A stretch of DNA of 64,000 nt from Roseiarcus sp963748545 (GCA_963748545.1 CAVVJO010000032.1:76884-140883); one strand, 5' to 3'; shown: positions 28,379 to 37,529, numbered from the stretch's first letter. Made by a program: numbers and translations. The notes: generated by a model not told the origin, from the letters alone.

Positions 28379-29440
28379 CTACGCCTTGTTGTTGAGGGCC
28401 GGCTCGGATTTTGGATCGAGCGGCCAACGGGGGCGGGCGGCGAAGGACAGCGGGTCCGCGCGTCCAAGCCGCAGCCGCTCCACCCCAGCCCATGCGATCA
28501 TCGCCGCGTTGTCCGTGCATAGCGCTTGCGGCGGCGCGATCATCGGCAGGCCGACCTCCGCGCAGAAACGCGACAGCGCGCTGCGGATCGCAAGATTGGC
28601 GGCGACCCCTCCGGCGATGACGACCGCTTGGGGAGAGACGCCCATCCTGTCGCGGAAACGCTTCAAGCCCATCCTCATGCGATCTTCGACCACATCGACG
28701 ATCGCGGCCTGAAACGACGCGCAGAGGTCGGCGACGTCCTGCCCGCTGAGCGGCGCGGCCTGCTCGGCGGCGAAACGGACCGCGGTCTTGAGACCGGAAA
28801 GCGAGAAATCCGCGTTCGGCCGGCCGACCATCGGGCGCGGCAGGGCGAACCGCTCCTGATCTCCGGTTCGCGCCGCCTGCTCGACCGCCGGTCCTCCGGG
28901 ATAGGTCAGACCCAGGAGCTTGGCGGTCTTGTCAAACGCTTCGCCGATGGCGTCGTCCAGAGTTGCGCCGAGGCGGTCGTAGTCGCCGACGCCCTTCACG
29001 GCGAGGATCTGCGTATGGCCGCCGGAGGCCAGCAGAATCAGGTAGGGAAAGGCCACACCCGAAGTCAGACGCGCGGTCAGCGCGTGCGCCTCGAGATGAT
29101 TGACCGCAATCAGCGGCTTTCCGGTCGCGAGCGCGATCCCTTTGCCCGCCATAAGCCCGACCAGCACGCCGCCGATCAGGCCCGGCCCGGCCGCCGCCGC
29201 GACGCCGTCGAGGTCCCTGGCCGCCATCCCCGCTTTGGAAAGCGCGCGGGCGATCAGCATGTCGACGATCTCGACATGGGCGCGCGCCGCGATCTCGGGC
29301 ACGACGCCGCCGTAGGCGGCATGGGCGGCGATCTGGCTCATCACCTCGTCGGCGACGATTTCGCCCTGGCCGTCCGGGGTCAGCCGCACGACAGCGGCGG
29401 CTGTCTCGTCACAGGTGGTCTCAATACCCAGAACCCGCAT
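28379..29440 (-). CDS. tsaD: tRNA N6-adenosine threonylcarbamoyltransferase
   Basis: TsaD transfers the threonylcarbamoyl group to A37 of tRNAs reading ANN codons, working with TsaB, TsaE and TsaC. The ASKHA-fold motifs are visible: start MRVLGIETTCDETAAAVV, metal-binding HLEAHALTAR (H-x-E-x-H), ILLASGGHTQIL, GATLDDAIGEAFDKTAKLLG and VIAGGVAANLAIR. The length of 353 residues is normal. In related genomes tsaD lies divergent from hemC/hemD; here hemD is 3.7 kb away, with two unknown genes and an acyltransferase in between. Confidence 0.96.
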   Translation of the reverse strand: MRVLGIETTCDETAAAVVRLTPDGQGEIVADEVMSQIAAHAAYGGVVPEIAARAHVEIVDMLIARALSKAGMAARDLDGVAAAAGPGLIGGVLVGLMAGKGIALATGKPLIAVNHLEAHALTARLTSGVAFPYLILLASGGHTQILAVKGVGDYDRLGATLDDAIGEAFDKTAKLLGLTYPGGPAVEQAARTGDQERFALPRPMVGRPNADFSLSGLKTAVRFAAEQAAPLSGQDVADLCASFQAAIVDVVEDRMRMGLKRFRDRMGVSPQAVVIAGGVAANLAIRSALSRFCAEVGLPMIAPPQALCTDNAAMIAWAGVERLRLGRADPLSFAARPRWPLDPKSEPALNNKA

Positions 29441-29604
29441 GGGCTTTTAAGTCTCCAGCGCCGGCGACCGCGCTTCGACCGCCCTTAGCGTGAACGGGCC
29501 GATGAGGGAACCGGCTTTTCACGTAACCCGCAAGGCGGCGATTCGTCGCCTGTCGGACCCCCTTCCGGCGTGCTAACCAGAGGGGTCGATCGAGTGCGAC
29601 CATC

Positions 29605-30438
29605 ATGGGAGCCGTGGCCAGAAACGAAGTTCGCGTCGTCATCCAGCCTGGCCATGCGGCCCGGTCGCAGGGGGACGGCGCGCCGGCCGCCGTCTACAAA
29701 AAGGTCTTCGATGCGGTGCTCGCCGCGCTGTCGGCCGCCGACCGCGAGCTCCACGCCAAGAAAGTGTCGAGCGCGTTCCTGATCGCGCATCTGTCGGTCG
29801 ACCCGTGCGCGTTCGGGCTGGTGGAGAAAGTTCGGGCGCCCGGTCCTTGCGCCACGCCGTCCATCGACCTTTTCCGACGCTGCGCGTGCCGCGTGTATCG
29901 CAGCGACTATCAGATCCTGTTGCAGCATCGTCGGCTCATGCGAGGGTTCCAGCAAATCGCCGCGGCGCTCGATCCGGCCTATGCCGTCTCGGTCCGGTTT
30001 CACGACAGCGAGTTGCCGCTCGATGAGTTTTTCCGCCGCCAGGTCGATCGCGTGGGCCTCGCCAACGAGACCTGGCCGATGGCGGATATGTGGTTCGCAG
30101 GCGCTGGGATCTCCGCGTTCGATGGGCGGCTCGCGGCCATCGACTATCGCGGCGCCGCGTGGACCGGCCGCCTGACCCTTTCCGGCGGCGAAACTCAAAT
30201 CGAATGCGTGTTCGACAAGGGGATGGGGGAGGACGCGCTCAATCCGTTCGGGAACAAGGAGGTCTCCGTCACCGGACGGGCGATCTTCACGGGGGATAGT
30301 CTGTTGCCGGAGCGGATCGAGATCATGACCATCGAGGAACGGCCACGGGCGGCCGCGGCGGTCGATGTCAGGGCCGCTTTGACATCGACCGGGATCGGGA
30401 CTTGGGAAGATGGACTCGATCGTTTCGAAAAGCGATAG
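29605..30438 (+). CDS. Unrecognised protein coupled to a PIN-like gene
   Basis: A 277-residue soluble protein with no domain I can name. The start MGAVARNEVRVVIQPGHAAR is not a signal peptide. Two cysteines sit in LFRRCACRVYRS (about residues 94-99), there is a basic middle (LLQHRRLMRGFQQIAAAL), and the C-terminal half looks beta-rich (TGRLTLSGGETQIECVF, EVSVTGRAIF). The last 29 bases overlap the next gene, so the two are translated together. The overlap with a PIN-like protein raises the possibility of an antidote or partner role, but the protein is far longer than usual antitoxins. Confidence 0.6.
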   Translation: MGAVARNEVRVVIQPGHAARSQGDGAPAAVYKKVFDAVLAALSAADRELHAKKVSSAFLIAHLSVDPCAFGLVEKVRAPGPCATPSIDLFRRCACRVYRSDYQILLQHRRLMRGFQQIAAALDPAYAVSVRFHDSELPLDEFFRRQVDRVGLANETWPMADMWFAGAGISAFDGRLAAIDYRGAAWTGRLTLSGGETQIECVFDKGMGEDALNPFGNKEVSVTGRAIFTGDSLLPERIEIMTIEERPRAAAAVDVRAALTSTGIGTWEDGLDRFEKR

Positions 30439-31019
30439 ACACTTCCTGCACATGAACGTGCTGTTGCGCCACGCGAGCGGCCGCTCGGGCGCCGCGGAGC
30501 CGGATATCGAGACCATCCTGACCGAAGCCGCAACGGGCAAGCGCCGCATCTGGGTCAACAGCATCCTGTTCGCCGAACTGAGGCCCTCGGCTTTCGTCGC
30601 CGGCCGGTTTTCGACGCTCGTCGACTTCGCCCGCTATCTCCGCTCGGTGGCCACCTTCGTGAGTCCCGACCCGAACACCATGCTGCGCGCGGCTCGGCTG
30701 CGCGATGTGCAATGGCGACGGCCCGCCGAACGGCGACGCCCCGAGGAGCAGCCCCAATTCCTGTCGCTGATCGACGCCGTCCAGCTCGCCTCGGCCCTGT
30801 GGGTCAAGGAAGCCGCCGGCGTCGCCGACCTCGAATTTCTCGCGTTTGAGGATTTCGGACAGGAGACGGAGAACGGCGAGTGGCTGTCGCTTCTCCGCCT
30901 GCAGGACTACGCAGACGAGCAGCCGGTCGAACTCGGACGTGCTCGCGGCGGTGCGGCTGCCGCGCGCCGAACCGGTCCTCAGCGCGCGGCAACTGCGGCA
31001 GCCCGTCCCGATCGATTAA
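30410..31019 (+). CDS. PIN-like protein (C-terminus likely frameshifted)
   Basis: Several PIN-nuclease-like features appear. The segment HFLHMNVLLRHASGRSG resembles the start LDTNVLLRY but with Asp replaced by His/Met. The segment WVNSILFAELRPSAF has the mid-domain Glu. LSLIDAVQLASALWVKEA matches the DALHLA motif, and LEFLAFEDFG fits the terminal FLTFD. If real, it may be a degenerate RNase. At about 30925 the frame probably slips (CCGG with one extra G): the alternative frame reads SNSDVLAAVRLPRAEPVLSA and stops at 31019, whereas the original frame runs on as an Arg/Ala-rich shadow to 31072. It overlaps the gene before it by 29 bases. Confidence 0.5.
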
Positions 31020-31031
31020 GTCGCTTGTCGG

Positions 31032-33155
31032 CTAGCGCGAGCGTTGCGACTTTTCGAGCGCGGCGTCGATGATGGGCGCAAGGATGGTCCTGACCGCGAA
31101 AATCGACCCTTCACGGCTGTAATGGCCGTAGTCGACCGCGAGCAAGTCTGCGGGCAGGTTCGCGCCGACGAGCCGCCGACACCCCTGGGCGCCGCAGAGC
31201 CTGTCCGCCTGCGACACGTAGACGACTCCCGGACCCCAGTCTTTTGCGGCGAGCGCCTTGTCGGTCTCGAGCGAGTCCGGGCGAACCCCGACCTCGGAGA
31301 ATTCCGCCGCCGCGCCGGTTTCAAGGAGGTCGCGTCCGACCAGGATCGGCAACACCGGCGCCCAGGTCGGGACTTCGCCCGCGATCACGATGGAAGGAAT
31401 ACCCTCATCGTGCAGTTTTCGTGCGCCGGCGACCATGGCGTCGAGAAAGCCGGGATAGCGCCAGTTCGCCTCATGGTCGTACTGGGCGAAGTAGCCGCCG
31501 ACCACCAGCACGTCGGGTTTGATCTCGAGGATCCGCTTGAAAACGTAATCGTTGATCGCGCGGCAACGCGGCGTTCCCGCGACCCCCTGGTCCATGTCCA
31601 CGGTCTCGACCAGCGGAACGCAGAAGACCGCCGCGAGCGCCAGCACATTGGCGCGGTCGCCGTAGACCCGGTGGAGCCCGGCGAAAAGATGCGCCGCATG
31701 CAAGTCGCCGACGACGAGGATGGTGGGCTTTCGCGGATCGGCAGCGACGCCGCAGCGATGGTCCTCGAAGAACCGCGCCGCGCGAGATCGCTCCTCGTCA
31801 AGCGGATAGGCGCGGTCGTCGCGCTGATAAAAGCAGCGCATCAGGGCTTCGTCGTCGGCGCCGTTGACGTGGAAATCGAACACCTGACTGACGAGCGGGG
31901 GAAAGCGTCCGGGAAAGCCCTTCGAGTCGTATGTGACCCGGCCGAGGACGCCCGTCGCCGCCAGCAGCGCGACAAGGCCGAGCGCCAGCGCAAAGGGACG
32001 GCGGCGGAAGAGCGAGGCGGTCGGCGCCTCGACAAAGCGCCAGGTCAACGTCGCCAGCGCCGCCGCCGCGACGGCCAGCGCGAGCATGACGCCGCTCGTC
32101 GGAATGACGCCCGGCCAGGTGTGAGCGAAGGCGAACAGCGGCCAGTGCCAAAGATAGAGCGGATAGGAGATCAGGCCGAAGAATCCGGCGACCCGATTGC
32201 CGAGCGCAATCTCTCCGACCCAGGAGCCCGGACTTGCGATCACGAGCGCGCAGCCGACCGTTGGGATGGCGGCGCGCCATCCGGGGAACGGCAGGGCCTC
32301 GTTGAGCGCGAAATAGCCGCCGACAATCAGCGCCACGCCGAGCGCCGCGCCGACATTGTCAAGGCCTCTTGACGGATAGGGCCAGCGGCTGAGCAGGAAC
32401 ACCTCGCGGTAGGCGATGAGCGCCCCGAGCGCCAACTCCCAAGCCCGCGTCCAGGGCAGATAGAAGGCGCCGATCGGATCGAGCGGCGTCAAAATGACGC
32501 AGAAGGCGAACGACGCGACAAAGATCGCCAAGATAACGAATGGCAGGAGCTGAGGCGTCAGGCGGTGCAAGGTCGCCACGAGCACAGACCAGACGAGGTA
32601 AAACTGTTCCTCGATGCTGAGCGACCACAAATGCAGAAGCGGTTTCGTAGCCGAATCTGCGCCGAAATAGCCTCCGACCCCGGCCAGGCGCAGCAGCCAA
32701 AAGTTGACCGTGAAGTAGGAGTTGCCAAGCAGCCCGCCGCCGATGTCGCGGAATTGGGTCGGCGCGGCGCGAAACCAACCGACGATCCAGACCGCTGCGA
32801 CAACAAGAAGCAGGGCCGGGAGGATGCGCTTGGCTCGCTTTGCGTAGAACATAGCAAGCGAAAAATGGTCAACAGCGCTTTCCGACAGGATGATGCGCGA
32901 AATCAGAAACCCGGAAATGACGAAAAATACGTCCACGCCGGCAAATCCGCCCGGAACCAGCGCGCGATCGGCATGAAAAGCGACCACACCGAGCACCGCG
33001 AGGGCGCGCAGTCCATTGATGTCTTTGCGGAAGTCGAGCGCGCGCCCGCGCCGGGCGGCGGCGAGGTCGGGCGTGTCGAGCGTTTGGTCCAACTGGGGTT
33101 CCGGGAGCTTGTTTGCGAGGGCGTGACCGGTAAAGCCCGAGAGGCCTATCCGCAA
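31032..33155 (-). CDS. OafA/YrhL-type acyltransferase with degenerate SGNH domain
   Basis: A 707-residue membrane protein: Acyltransferase 3 domain (about residues 38-390, roughly ten helices) starting RKDINGLRALAVLGVVAFHA and with FFVISGFLI and WSLSIEEQFYLVW. A periplasmic SGNH-like domain follows (about residues 470-700). Such fusions O-acetylate cell-surface polysaccharides or peptidoglycan. In the SGNH block the usual GDSHA reads VVGDLHAAHLF: the nucleophile Ser is a Leu (TTG, bases 31701-31703), one base away from TCG. The C-terminal Asp/His pair is kept (AVDYGHYSREGS). The terminal domain may therefore be inactive or the base may be wrong. Confidence 0.87.
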   Translation of the reverse strand: MRIGLSGFTGHALANKLPEPQLDQTLDTPDLAAARRGRALDFRKDINGLRALAVLGVVAFHADRALVPGGFAGVDVFFVISGFLISRIILSESAVDHFSLAMFYAKRAKRILPALLLVVAAVWIVGWFRAAPTQFRDIGGGLLGNSYFTVNFWLLRLAGVGGYFGADSATKPLLHLWSLSIEEQFYLVWSVLVATLHRLTPQLLPFVILAIFVASFAFCVILTPLDPIGAFYLPWTRAWELALGALIAYREVFLLSRWPYPSRGLDNVGAALGVALIVGGYFALNEALPFPGWRAAIPTVGCALVIASPGSWVGEIALGNRVAGFFGLISYPLYLWHWPLFAFAHTWPGVIPTSGVMLALAVAAAALATLTWRFVEAPTASLFRRRPFALALGLVALLAATGVLGRVTYDSKGFPGRFPPLVSQVFDFHVNGADDEALMRCFYQRDDRAYPLDEERSRAARFFEDHRCGVAADPRKPTILVVGDLHAAHLFAGLHRVYGDRANVLALAAVFCVPLVETVDMDQGVAGTPRCRAINDYVFKRILEIKPDVLVVGGYFAQYDHEANWRYPGFLDAMVAGARKLHDEGIPSIVIAGEVPTWAPVLPILVGRDLLETGAAAEFSEVGVRPDSLETDKALAAKDWGPGVVYVSQADRLCGAQGCRRLVGANLPADLLAVDYGHYSREGSIFAVRTILAPIIDAALEKSQRSR

Positions 33156-33188
33156 GCTGCGCTTGCCGACCCGGTCCGTCAGCGGATA

Positions 33189-33944
33189 ATGGCCGCCATG
33201 CCGCGTTCAAGCGCTCGAAGAGGCCAAGTCGCGTTGTTCCGCGCCCGCGACGAGGCGGCCTTGAGCGCCGCGCGCCTGCGTCGGCTTGGCTACGGGGCCG
33301 CATGCTTGCCAGTCGTGACGGTCGCTTCGCTCCCCTTCACGCCGAAGCGGCCGCGCTACGAGGCTGTGATCGCGACCAGCGCCAAGGCGTTTTCAGCGAT
33401 TGGGCCGGTGGATCGGACAGCGCCGCTCTTTGTCGTCGGCGCCCGGACGGCCCGCGCGGCGGAAGCGGAAGGCTGGCGCCTCGCTGCGCCCCCTGCGCCG
33501 GACGTCGCCACGCTCGTCGAGACGCTGAACCACGCCGTCCCGTCCGGCGCGCACATCCTGTATCTTGCGGGCCGCGACCGCAAAACGGCGCTCGAAGAAA
33601 CGCTATCGCCCACGTTGGCGCTCGAGGCCGTAGACGTCTACGCGGCCGAAGCGCGCGAGCGCTGGAAGCCGGCCGAGGTCCGCGCGCTCGCCGGCAGTAC
33701 GATCGCGCTGCACTATTCCCGCCGATCGGCGGCGCTCGCCGCCGATCTCGCCGAAAGGGCTGGCGCTGGGACAGTTTTCAGAAAGCTAACGCACGTCTGC
33801 CTCTCGCAGGATGTCGCCAAGCCGCTCGAGGCGATCGGCGCCGTTTCGGTCCGCGTCGCGGCGTCTCCGAACGAGCCTGCGCTGTTTGCGGTCCTGGTCG
33901 AGGCCGAGCCGCTATTTCCATCCCATAGAGCCTCTCGTATATAG
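33189..33944 (+). CDS. hemD: Uroporphyrinogen-III synthase
   Basis: A 251-residue HemD fold: two Rossmann-like lobes, with VALFRARDEAALSAARLRRL at the start and the diagnostic YEAVIATSAKAFSAI, FVVGARTARAAEAEGW and later ALHYSRRSAALAADL. HemD closes hydroxymethylbilane to uroporphyrinogen III in haem synthesis. Sequence conservation in HemD is weak, so the call rests also on context: the mitofilin-like gene and hemY follow on the same strand after 30 and 66 bases, the standard alphaproteobacterial order. Start ATG 33189 or 33198. Confidence 0.9.
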   Translation: MAAMPRSSARRGQVALFRARDEAALSAARLRRLGYGAACLPVVTVASLPFTPKRPRYEAVIATSAKAFSAIGPVDRTAPLFVVGARTARAAEAEGWRLAAPPAPDVATLVETLNHAVPSGAHILYLAGRDRKTALEETLSPTLALEAVDVYAAEARERWKPAEVRALAGSTIALHYSRRSAALAADLAERAGAGTVFRKLTHVCLSQDVAKPLEAIGAVSVRVAASPNEPALFAVLVEAEPLFPSHRASRI

Positions 33945-33974
33945 GGCGCGCCGAAGTCGGGGACGTTAAGAGCG

Positions 33975-35183
33975 ATGGTCAACGAGGAAAGCCACGAGAT
34001 CGTATCCGAGCCGGACGCAGGCGCCCCGCACAATAGCGAGAAGCCGCCGAACGAAACGGTGATCGAGGGCGAGGCCTCCCGCCTCGATGCGGATGGAGTC
34101 GCGCCGGAGCCGGAGGTTGTGAAGACCGCGCCGGAGCTCGAGGCTGAAGCCGCGCGCTCCGAACCGCCGCCGCCTTATAGCCCGCCGCGGGAGCGGCCCG
34201 CCGCGCCGCCTCAGGCCAGGCCGACGGGTTGGGTTCAAGGGCTCGTCGCCGGTCTCGTTGGAGGAGCGTTGGTTGCTGGCGCCGCCAACGTCCTCTTACC
34301 CGCGAATTCGAGCCTCTCCGAGGCCGACGCGAACCGGCTCGCGGCTCTGGAATCGACGGCGAGCCGCGAGGGGTCCGCAATCGACAGCCTCGAGAAGCGC
34401 GTCCAATCGCTTCAAGGCGCATCGACCGCCGCGCTCGCCGCGGTGGACAAACGCGTCGGCGCCCTTGAGACGAGAGCGCCCGCGCCCAGCGGCGCGCATG
34501 CGACCGACAACAAGGCCGCCGAAGGCCTGTCTGACGAGGTCAAGACGATCCGCGCCGACGTCGACGCCGTTCGCGGCGAAATTCCCAAGATCGCCCCGCT
34601 CACCGATCGGATCGACAAGATGGAGAGCGCGCTTGCGGCGGCGAAGGCGGAAAAGCCGCCGAGCGACAATCCGGCCGCCGTCGCGATCGTCGCCGATACG
34701 CTTCGCGACAAGCTCGCGTCCGGCGTCCCCTTTCCGACAGAGCTCGCGGCGCTCACCGCGCTCGGCGTCGATCCGGCGACGCTCGCGCCGCTCAAGGCGC
34801 TGGTCGGCGGCGCTCCGACCAATCGTGCGTTGGCTGCGTCCTTCGAAGCCGCGGAGCCAAAAGTCCTGGGCGCCGTCGCGCCCGTCGAGAGCGGCGGCGT
34901 CGCCGACAAATTCCTCGCTCATCTCCACGGGCTGATCCAGGTTAGCCGCGTCGGGGAGGTCGCGGGCGACACCCCGGATGCGCTTGCCTCGCAGATCGTC
35001 GCAAGTCTTCAGCGCGGCGACCTCGAGGGCGCGCTTGCGGCGTACGGAAAACTGCCGGCGCCCGCTCGGCAAGCGAGTGCGGAGTGGGCGGCGCAAGCCC
35101 AGAGCAAGCAGAGTGCGGTTTCCGCCGTTCAGGCGGTCCGCGAGTCCGCCGTGACGCGGCTGGCCCAGAGCGCCAAGCCCTGA
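33975..35183 (+). CDS. Mitofilin/Mic60-like inner-membrane protein (COG4223)
   Basis: 402 residues: an acidic, Pro-rich N-terminal cytoplasmic tail, one transmembrane helix (WVQGLVAGLVGGALVAGAAN, about residues 85-105), a coiled coil in the periplasm (about residues 115-225, SLEKRVQSLQGASTAALAAV) and a C-terminal mitofilin signature with LTALGVDPATLAPLKALVGG and VSRVGEVAGDTPDALASQI. In alphaproteobacteria Mic60 homologues shape intracytoplasmic membranes. It is sandwiched between hemD and hemY, the classic position. Confidence 0.87.
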   Translation: MVNEESHEIVSEPDAGAPHNSEKPPNETVIEGEASRLDADGVAPEPEVVKTAPELEAEAARSEPPPPYSPPRERPAAPPQARPTGWVQGLVAGLVGGALVAGAANVLLPANSSLSEADANRLAALESTASREGSAIDSLEKRVQSLQGASTAALAAVDKRVGALETRAPAPSGAHATDNKAAEGLSDEVKTIRADVDAVRGEIPKIAPLTDRIDKMESALAAAKAEKPPSDNPAAVAIVADTLRDKLASGVPFPTELAALTALGVDPATLAPLKALVGGAPTNRALAASFEAAEPKVLGAVAPVESGGVADKFLAHLHGLIQVSRVGEVAGDTPDALASQIVASLQRGDLEGALAAYGKLPAPARQASAEWAAQAQSKQSAVSAVQAVRESAVTRLAQSAKP

Positions 35184-35249
35184 GCCGCTGAGACAAACGC
35201 ATCGCCTCGGTTTGGTCCCGGGCGCCCGGTCGAGCATTTCGGAGACATC

Positions 35250-36875
35250 ATGTTTCGCCTGTTGCTTCTCCTCGCTGCGGTGGCGCTTGCCGGTTGGGGC
35301 CTGATGTGGCTCGCCGACAACCCGGGTTGGGTGACGGTGACCTGGGGCAGCGTTCAGTACAAGCTCTCGCTCATGACCGCGCTCGGCCTCGTCGCGGCCA
35401 TCGCGGTCGTCTGGTCGATCATCTGGGGCCTCCTGCGCTTCGTCTTCCGCGTCCCCTCGCTGATGTCGGGGGCGACGCGGTCGCGACGGCAGGAAAAGGG
35501 ATTGGCGGCGGTGTCCCGCGGCCTGATCGCGGTCAACACGGGCGACACGCGTCTGGCGACCAAGCAGGCGGCGGAGGCGAACCGCCTTCTGGCGAAAGCG
35601 CCGATCGCCCAACTGCTCAGCGCCCAGGCGGCGCAACTGGCCGGCGATCGGCCGGCCGCGGTCGCGGCCTACAACGCGATGCTCGAACATAGCGAGACCC
35701 ATGGCCTCGGCCTGCGCGGGCTGCACGTAGAGGCGCGACGGGCCGGCGACCACGAGGCCGCGCTGCAATACGCCGTGCGCGCCAACGCCCGCGCCCCCGC
35801 CGCCTGGGCCGGGCAGGCGGTGCTTGAAGATCGGACGCGCCGGAGCGACTGGGCCGGCGCGCTGGCGACGGTCGATTCCAACGCCGCAGCCAAGCTCATC
35901 GACAAGCCGACCGCGCAGCGATGGCGGGCCGTGATCAAGACGGCGATGGCGCAGGAGGCGCAGGAGCGCGACCCCAAGGGCGCGATGGCGCTGGCGCAGG
36001 AGGCTTGCCGGGCGTCTCCGAGCCTGGTTCCGGCCGCTGCGCTTTACGGTCGGCTGGCCGGCGCCGCCGGCGACTACCGCCGCGCCACCAAGGCTATCGA
36101 AACGGCCTATGCGCAGACGCCGCATCCCGATCTCGCCGCGGCCTATCTTCGCGTGCGCCACGGCAATTCGACCGGAGACCGGCTCGCCCGCGCCCGCGCC
36201 CTCGCGCGTGTCGCGCCGGGCGACCCCAAGTCGATGCTGACTGTCGGCCGGGCCGCGCTCGAGGATCACGATCTCCGCGCCGCGCGCGCCGCGATCGCGC
36301 CGCTTCTTACGTCAGATCCGCACGGGCGGCCGACCCGGCGCGTCTGCCTGTTGATGGCCGATATCGAGACGGCCGAGGGCAACCACGGCGCGGTGCGGGA
36401 ATGGCTTTCCCGCGCCGCCCGCGCCCCTCGGGACAAGGCGTGGGTCGCCGACGGCGTGATCAGCGACCGATGGGCGCCCTTATCGCCGTCAGGCGCGCTG
36501 GACGCTTTCGTTTGGCGCACTCCGGACGAGCTCATGACGGCGTTGCCCGAGCCCGACCCGATCGAGCCCGCGCCGCCGCCGGCCCCGCCGCCGAGCCTGC
36601 CGCCCCGCGTCGACGCGATCGCAGCGGCAGAGCCGCTGCCGCAGCCGGCGCCCGAACCCGAGTCTCCCTCGGCGCCCGCGCCGCACTCGGCTATGGACCC
36701 GGCCCCGCCGCCGATTGCGGCGGAGCTCATCCGAAGCGCGTCGGCTTCGGCCGCGCCGATGTCGGTTGCGCGCAACGGGGTCGTCGTCGATCCCGAAAGC
36801 ATGGCGCCGGACGATCCCGGCCCCGGCGAAGCGGAGCGGCCCCGCCGCCGATCCTGGATCTATGCCGACGATTGA
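35250..36875 (+). CDS. hemY: HemY-like TPR membrane protein of the haem cluster
   Basis: 541 residues: two N-terminal membrane helices (MFRLLLLLAAVALAGWGLMW and LMTALGLVAAIAVVWSIIWG) and the HemY_N motif GATRSRRQEKGLAAVSRGLI, then TPR-like helical repeats (about residues 95-400) and a long Pro/Ala-rich tail. This is the COG3898 protein encoded after hemD, distinct from protoporphyrinogen oxidase HemY; its precise role in porphyrin metabolism is not settled. Last complete gene of the alphaproteobacterial half. Confidence 0.88.
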   Translation: MFRLLLLLAAVALAGWGLMWLADNPGWVTVTWGSVQYKLSLMTALGLVAAIAVVWSIIWGLLRFVFRVPSLMSGATRSRRQEKGLAAVSRGLIAVNTGDTRLATKQAAEANRLLAKAPIAQLLSAQAAQLAGDRPAAVAAYNAMLEHSETHGLGLRGLHVEARRAGDHEAALQYAVRANARAPAAWAGQAVLEDRTRRSDWAGALATVDSNAAAKLIDKPTAQRWRAVIKTAMAQEAQERDPKGAMALAQEACRASPSLVPAAALYGRLAGAAGDYRRATKAIETAYAQTPHPDLAAAYLRVRHGNSTGDRLARARALARVAPGDPKSMLTVGRAALEDHDLRAARAAIAPLLTSDPHGRPTRRVCLLMADIETAEGNHGAVREWLSRAARAPRDKAWVADGVISDRWAPLSPSGALDAFVWRTPDELMTALPEPDPIEPAPPPAPPPSLPPRVDAIAAAEPLPQPAPEPESPSAPAPHSAMDPAPPPIAAELIRSASASAAPMSVARNGVVVDPESMAPDDPGPGEAERPRRRSWIYADD

Positions 36876-36905
36876 GGGCGCGGGGCGTAAGACTTGGAGA
36901 GCTTT

Positions 36906-37049
36906 ATGGCATCGTCCCCGGTCGTCATCGTGGGCGCCGGGCACGCCGGCGTGCAGGCGGCCGCCAGCCTGCGAGAAGGCGGCTATGACGGCGCGATCGT
37001 CCTGCTTTCCGACGAGAAGGAGCTGCCGTATCAGCGCCCTCCGCTGTCC
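36906..37049 (+). pseudogene. FAD-dependent oxidoreductase, N-terminal fragment cut at the seam
   Basis: 48 residues of a ferredoxin/rubredoxin-reductase-type flavoprotein: Rossmann dinucleotide motif VVIVGAGHAGVQAAASLREG, then LLSDEKELPYQRPPLS. In family members PPLS is followed by KxYL; here the next bases switch to foreign sequence and the frame ends after about 35 meaningless codons. The gene starts 30 bases after hemY and is probably intact in the source genome. The truncation is attributed to the sequence join, not to mutation. Confidence 0.85.
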
Positions 37050-37056
37050 CATATTC
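37045..37056. other. Probable assembly junction between two genomes
   Basis: At about 37049-37053 the sequence changes from alphaproteobacterial to acidobacterial. Left of it a flavoprotein (+) is cut after PPLS; right of it a VOC protein (-) is cut after YDLDGN. Both cuts fall inside conserved domains and within about 5 bases of each other. There is no transposon, repeat or attachment site at the point. Base composition and gene relationships change on the two sides. Confidence 0.85.
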
Positions 37057-37529
37057 CCATCCAGGTCATAGATCCACGCAAACCGACCGTAGGATTCATC
37101 CATCCGTTTGGCGTCAATCTTTACTCCCTCTTGTTTCAAGCGGTCGAGTAAAGCATCCATATCGTCCACGATGTAGTTGATCATGAACGGCGCCGGGCTG
37201 GGATCGAAATACTTAGTGGAGGCGGGAAAAACCGTCCAAACCGTAACGTGTTCCTTTTGCGGGTCGTCGTGTTCGCGCCACGGAAGCATCACGCCTTGGC
37301 CTTTATCAGCGAGCCCCAGATGCTTCGAATACCATTCGCGCATCTGATCGCGATCGGCGGATTTGAAAAAGACACCGCCGATTCCAAGAATGCGCCCGCG
37401 CTGCTCTGTTTTCACTGCCGGCTTCGCCTTTTCCGGTTCCGGAGATTTCACTTCCTGTCCTCCTGTTGAGCGGGCCGCGATCAGCAACAGCGAGCCGAGC
37501 GCAATTGTGCTCCACGGTATTCCTTGCAT
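37053..37529 (-). pseudogene. Secreted VOC/glyoxalase-like protein, C-terminus lost at the seam
   Basis: From ATG 37529 (MQGIPWSTIALGSLLLIAAR) there is a hydrophobic signal-like segment, a charged linker and a single VOC domain: GIGGVFFKSADRDQMREWYS, KHLGL, then FMINYIVDDMDALLDRLKQE and RFAWIYDLDGN. The usual end (about 10 residues, N-x-IELWEP) is missing, replaced by unrelated codons across the join. VOC proteins include dioxygenases, isomerases and resistance proteins; no specific role can be set. Confidence 0.85.

Noticed and set aside
30925..31072. Arg/Ala-rich C-terminal extension of the PIN-like protein
   Set aside because: The other frame gives a more ordinary end and a stop at 31019; the extension looks like the shadow after a one-base slip.
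37000..37100. Natural horizontal transfer at the composition change
   Set aside because: Two opposite genes are cut at the same point with no mobile element; a join in the sequence explains it better.
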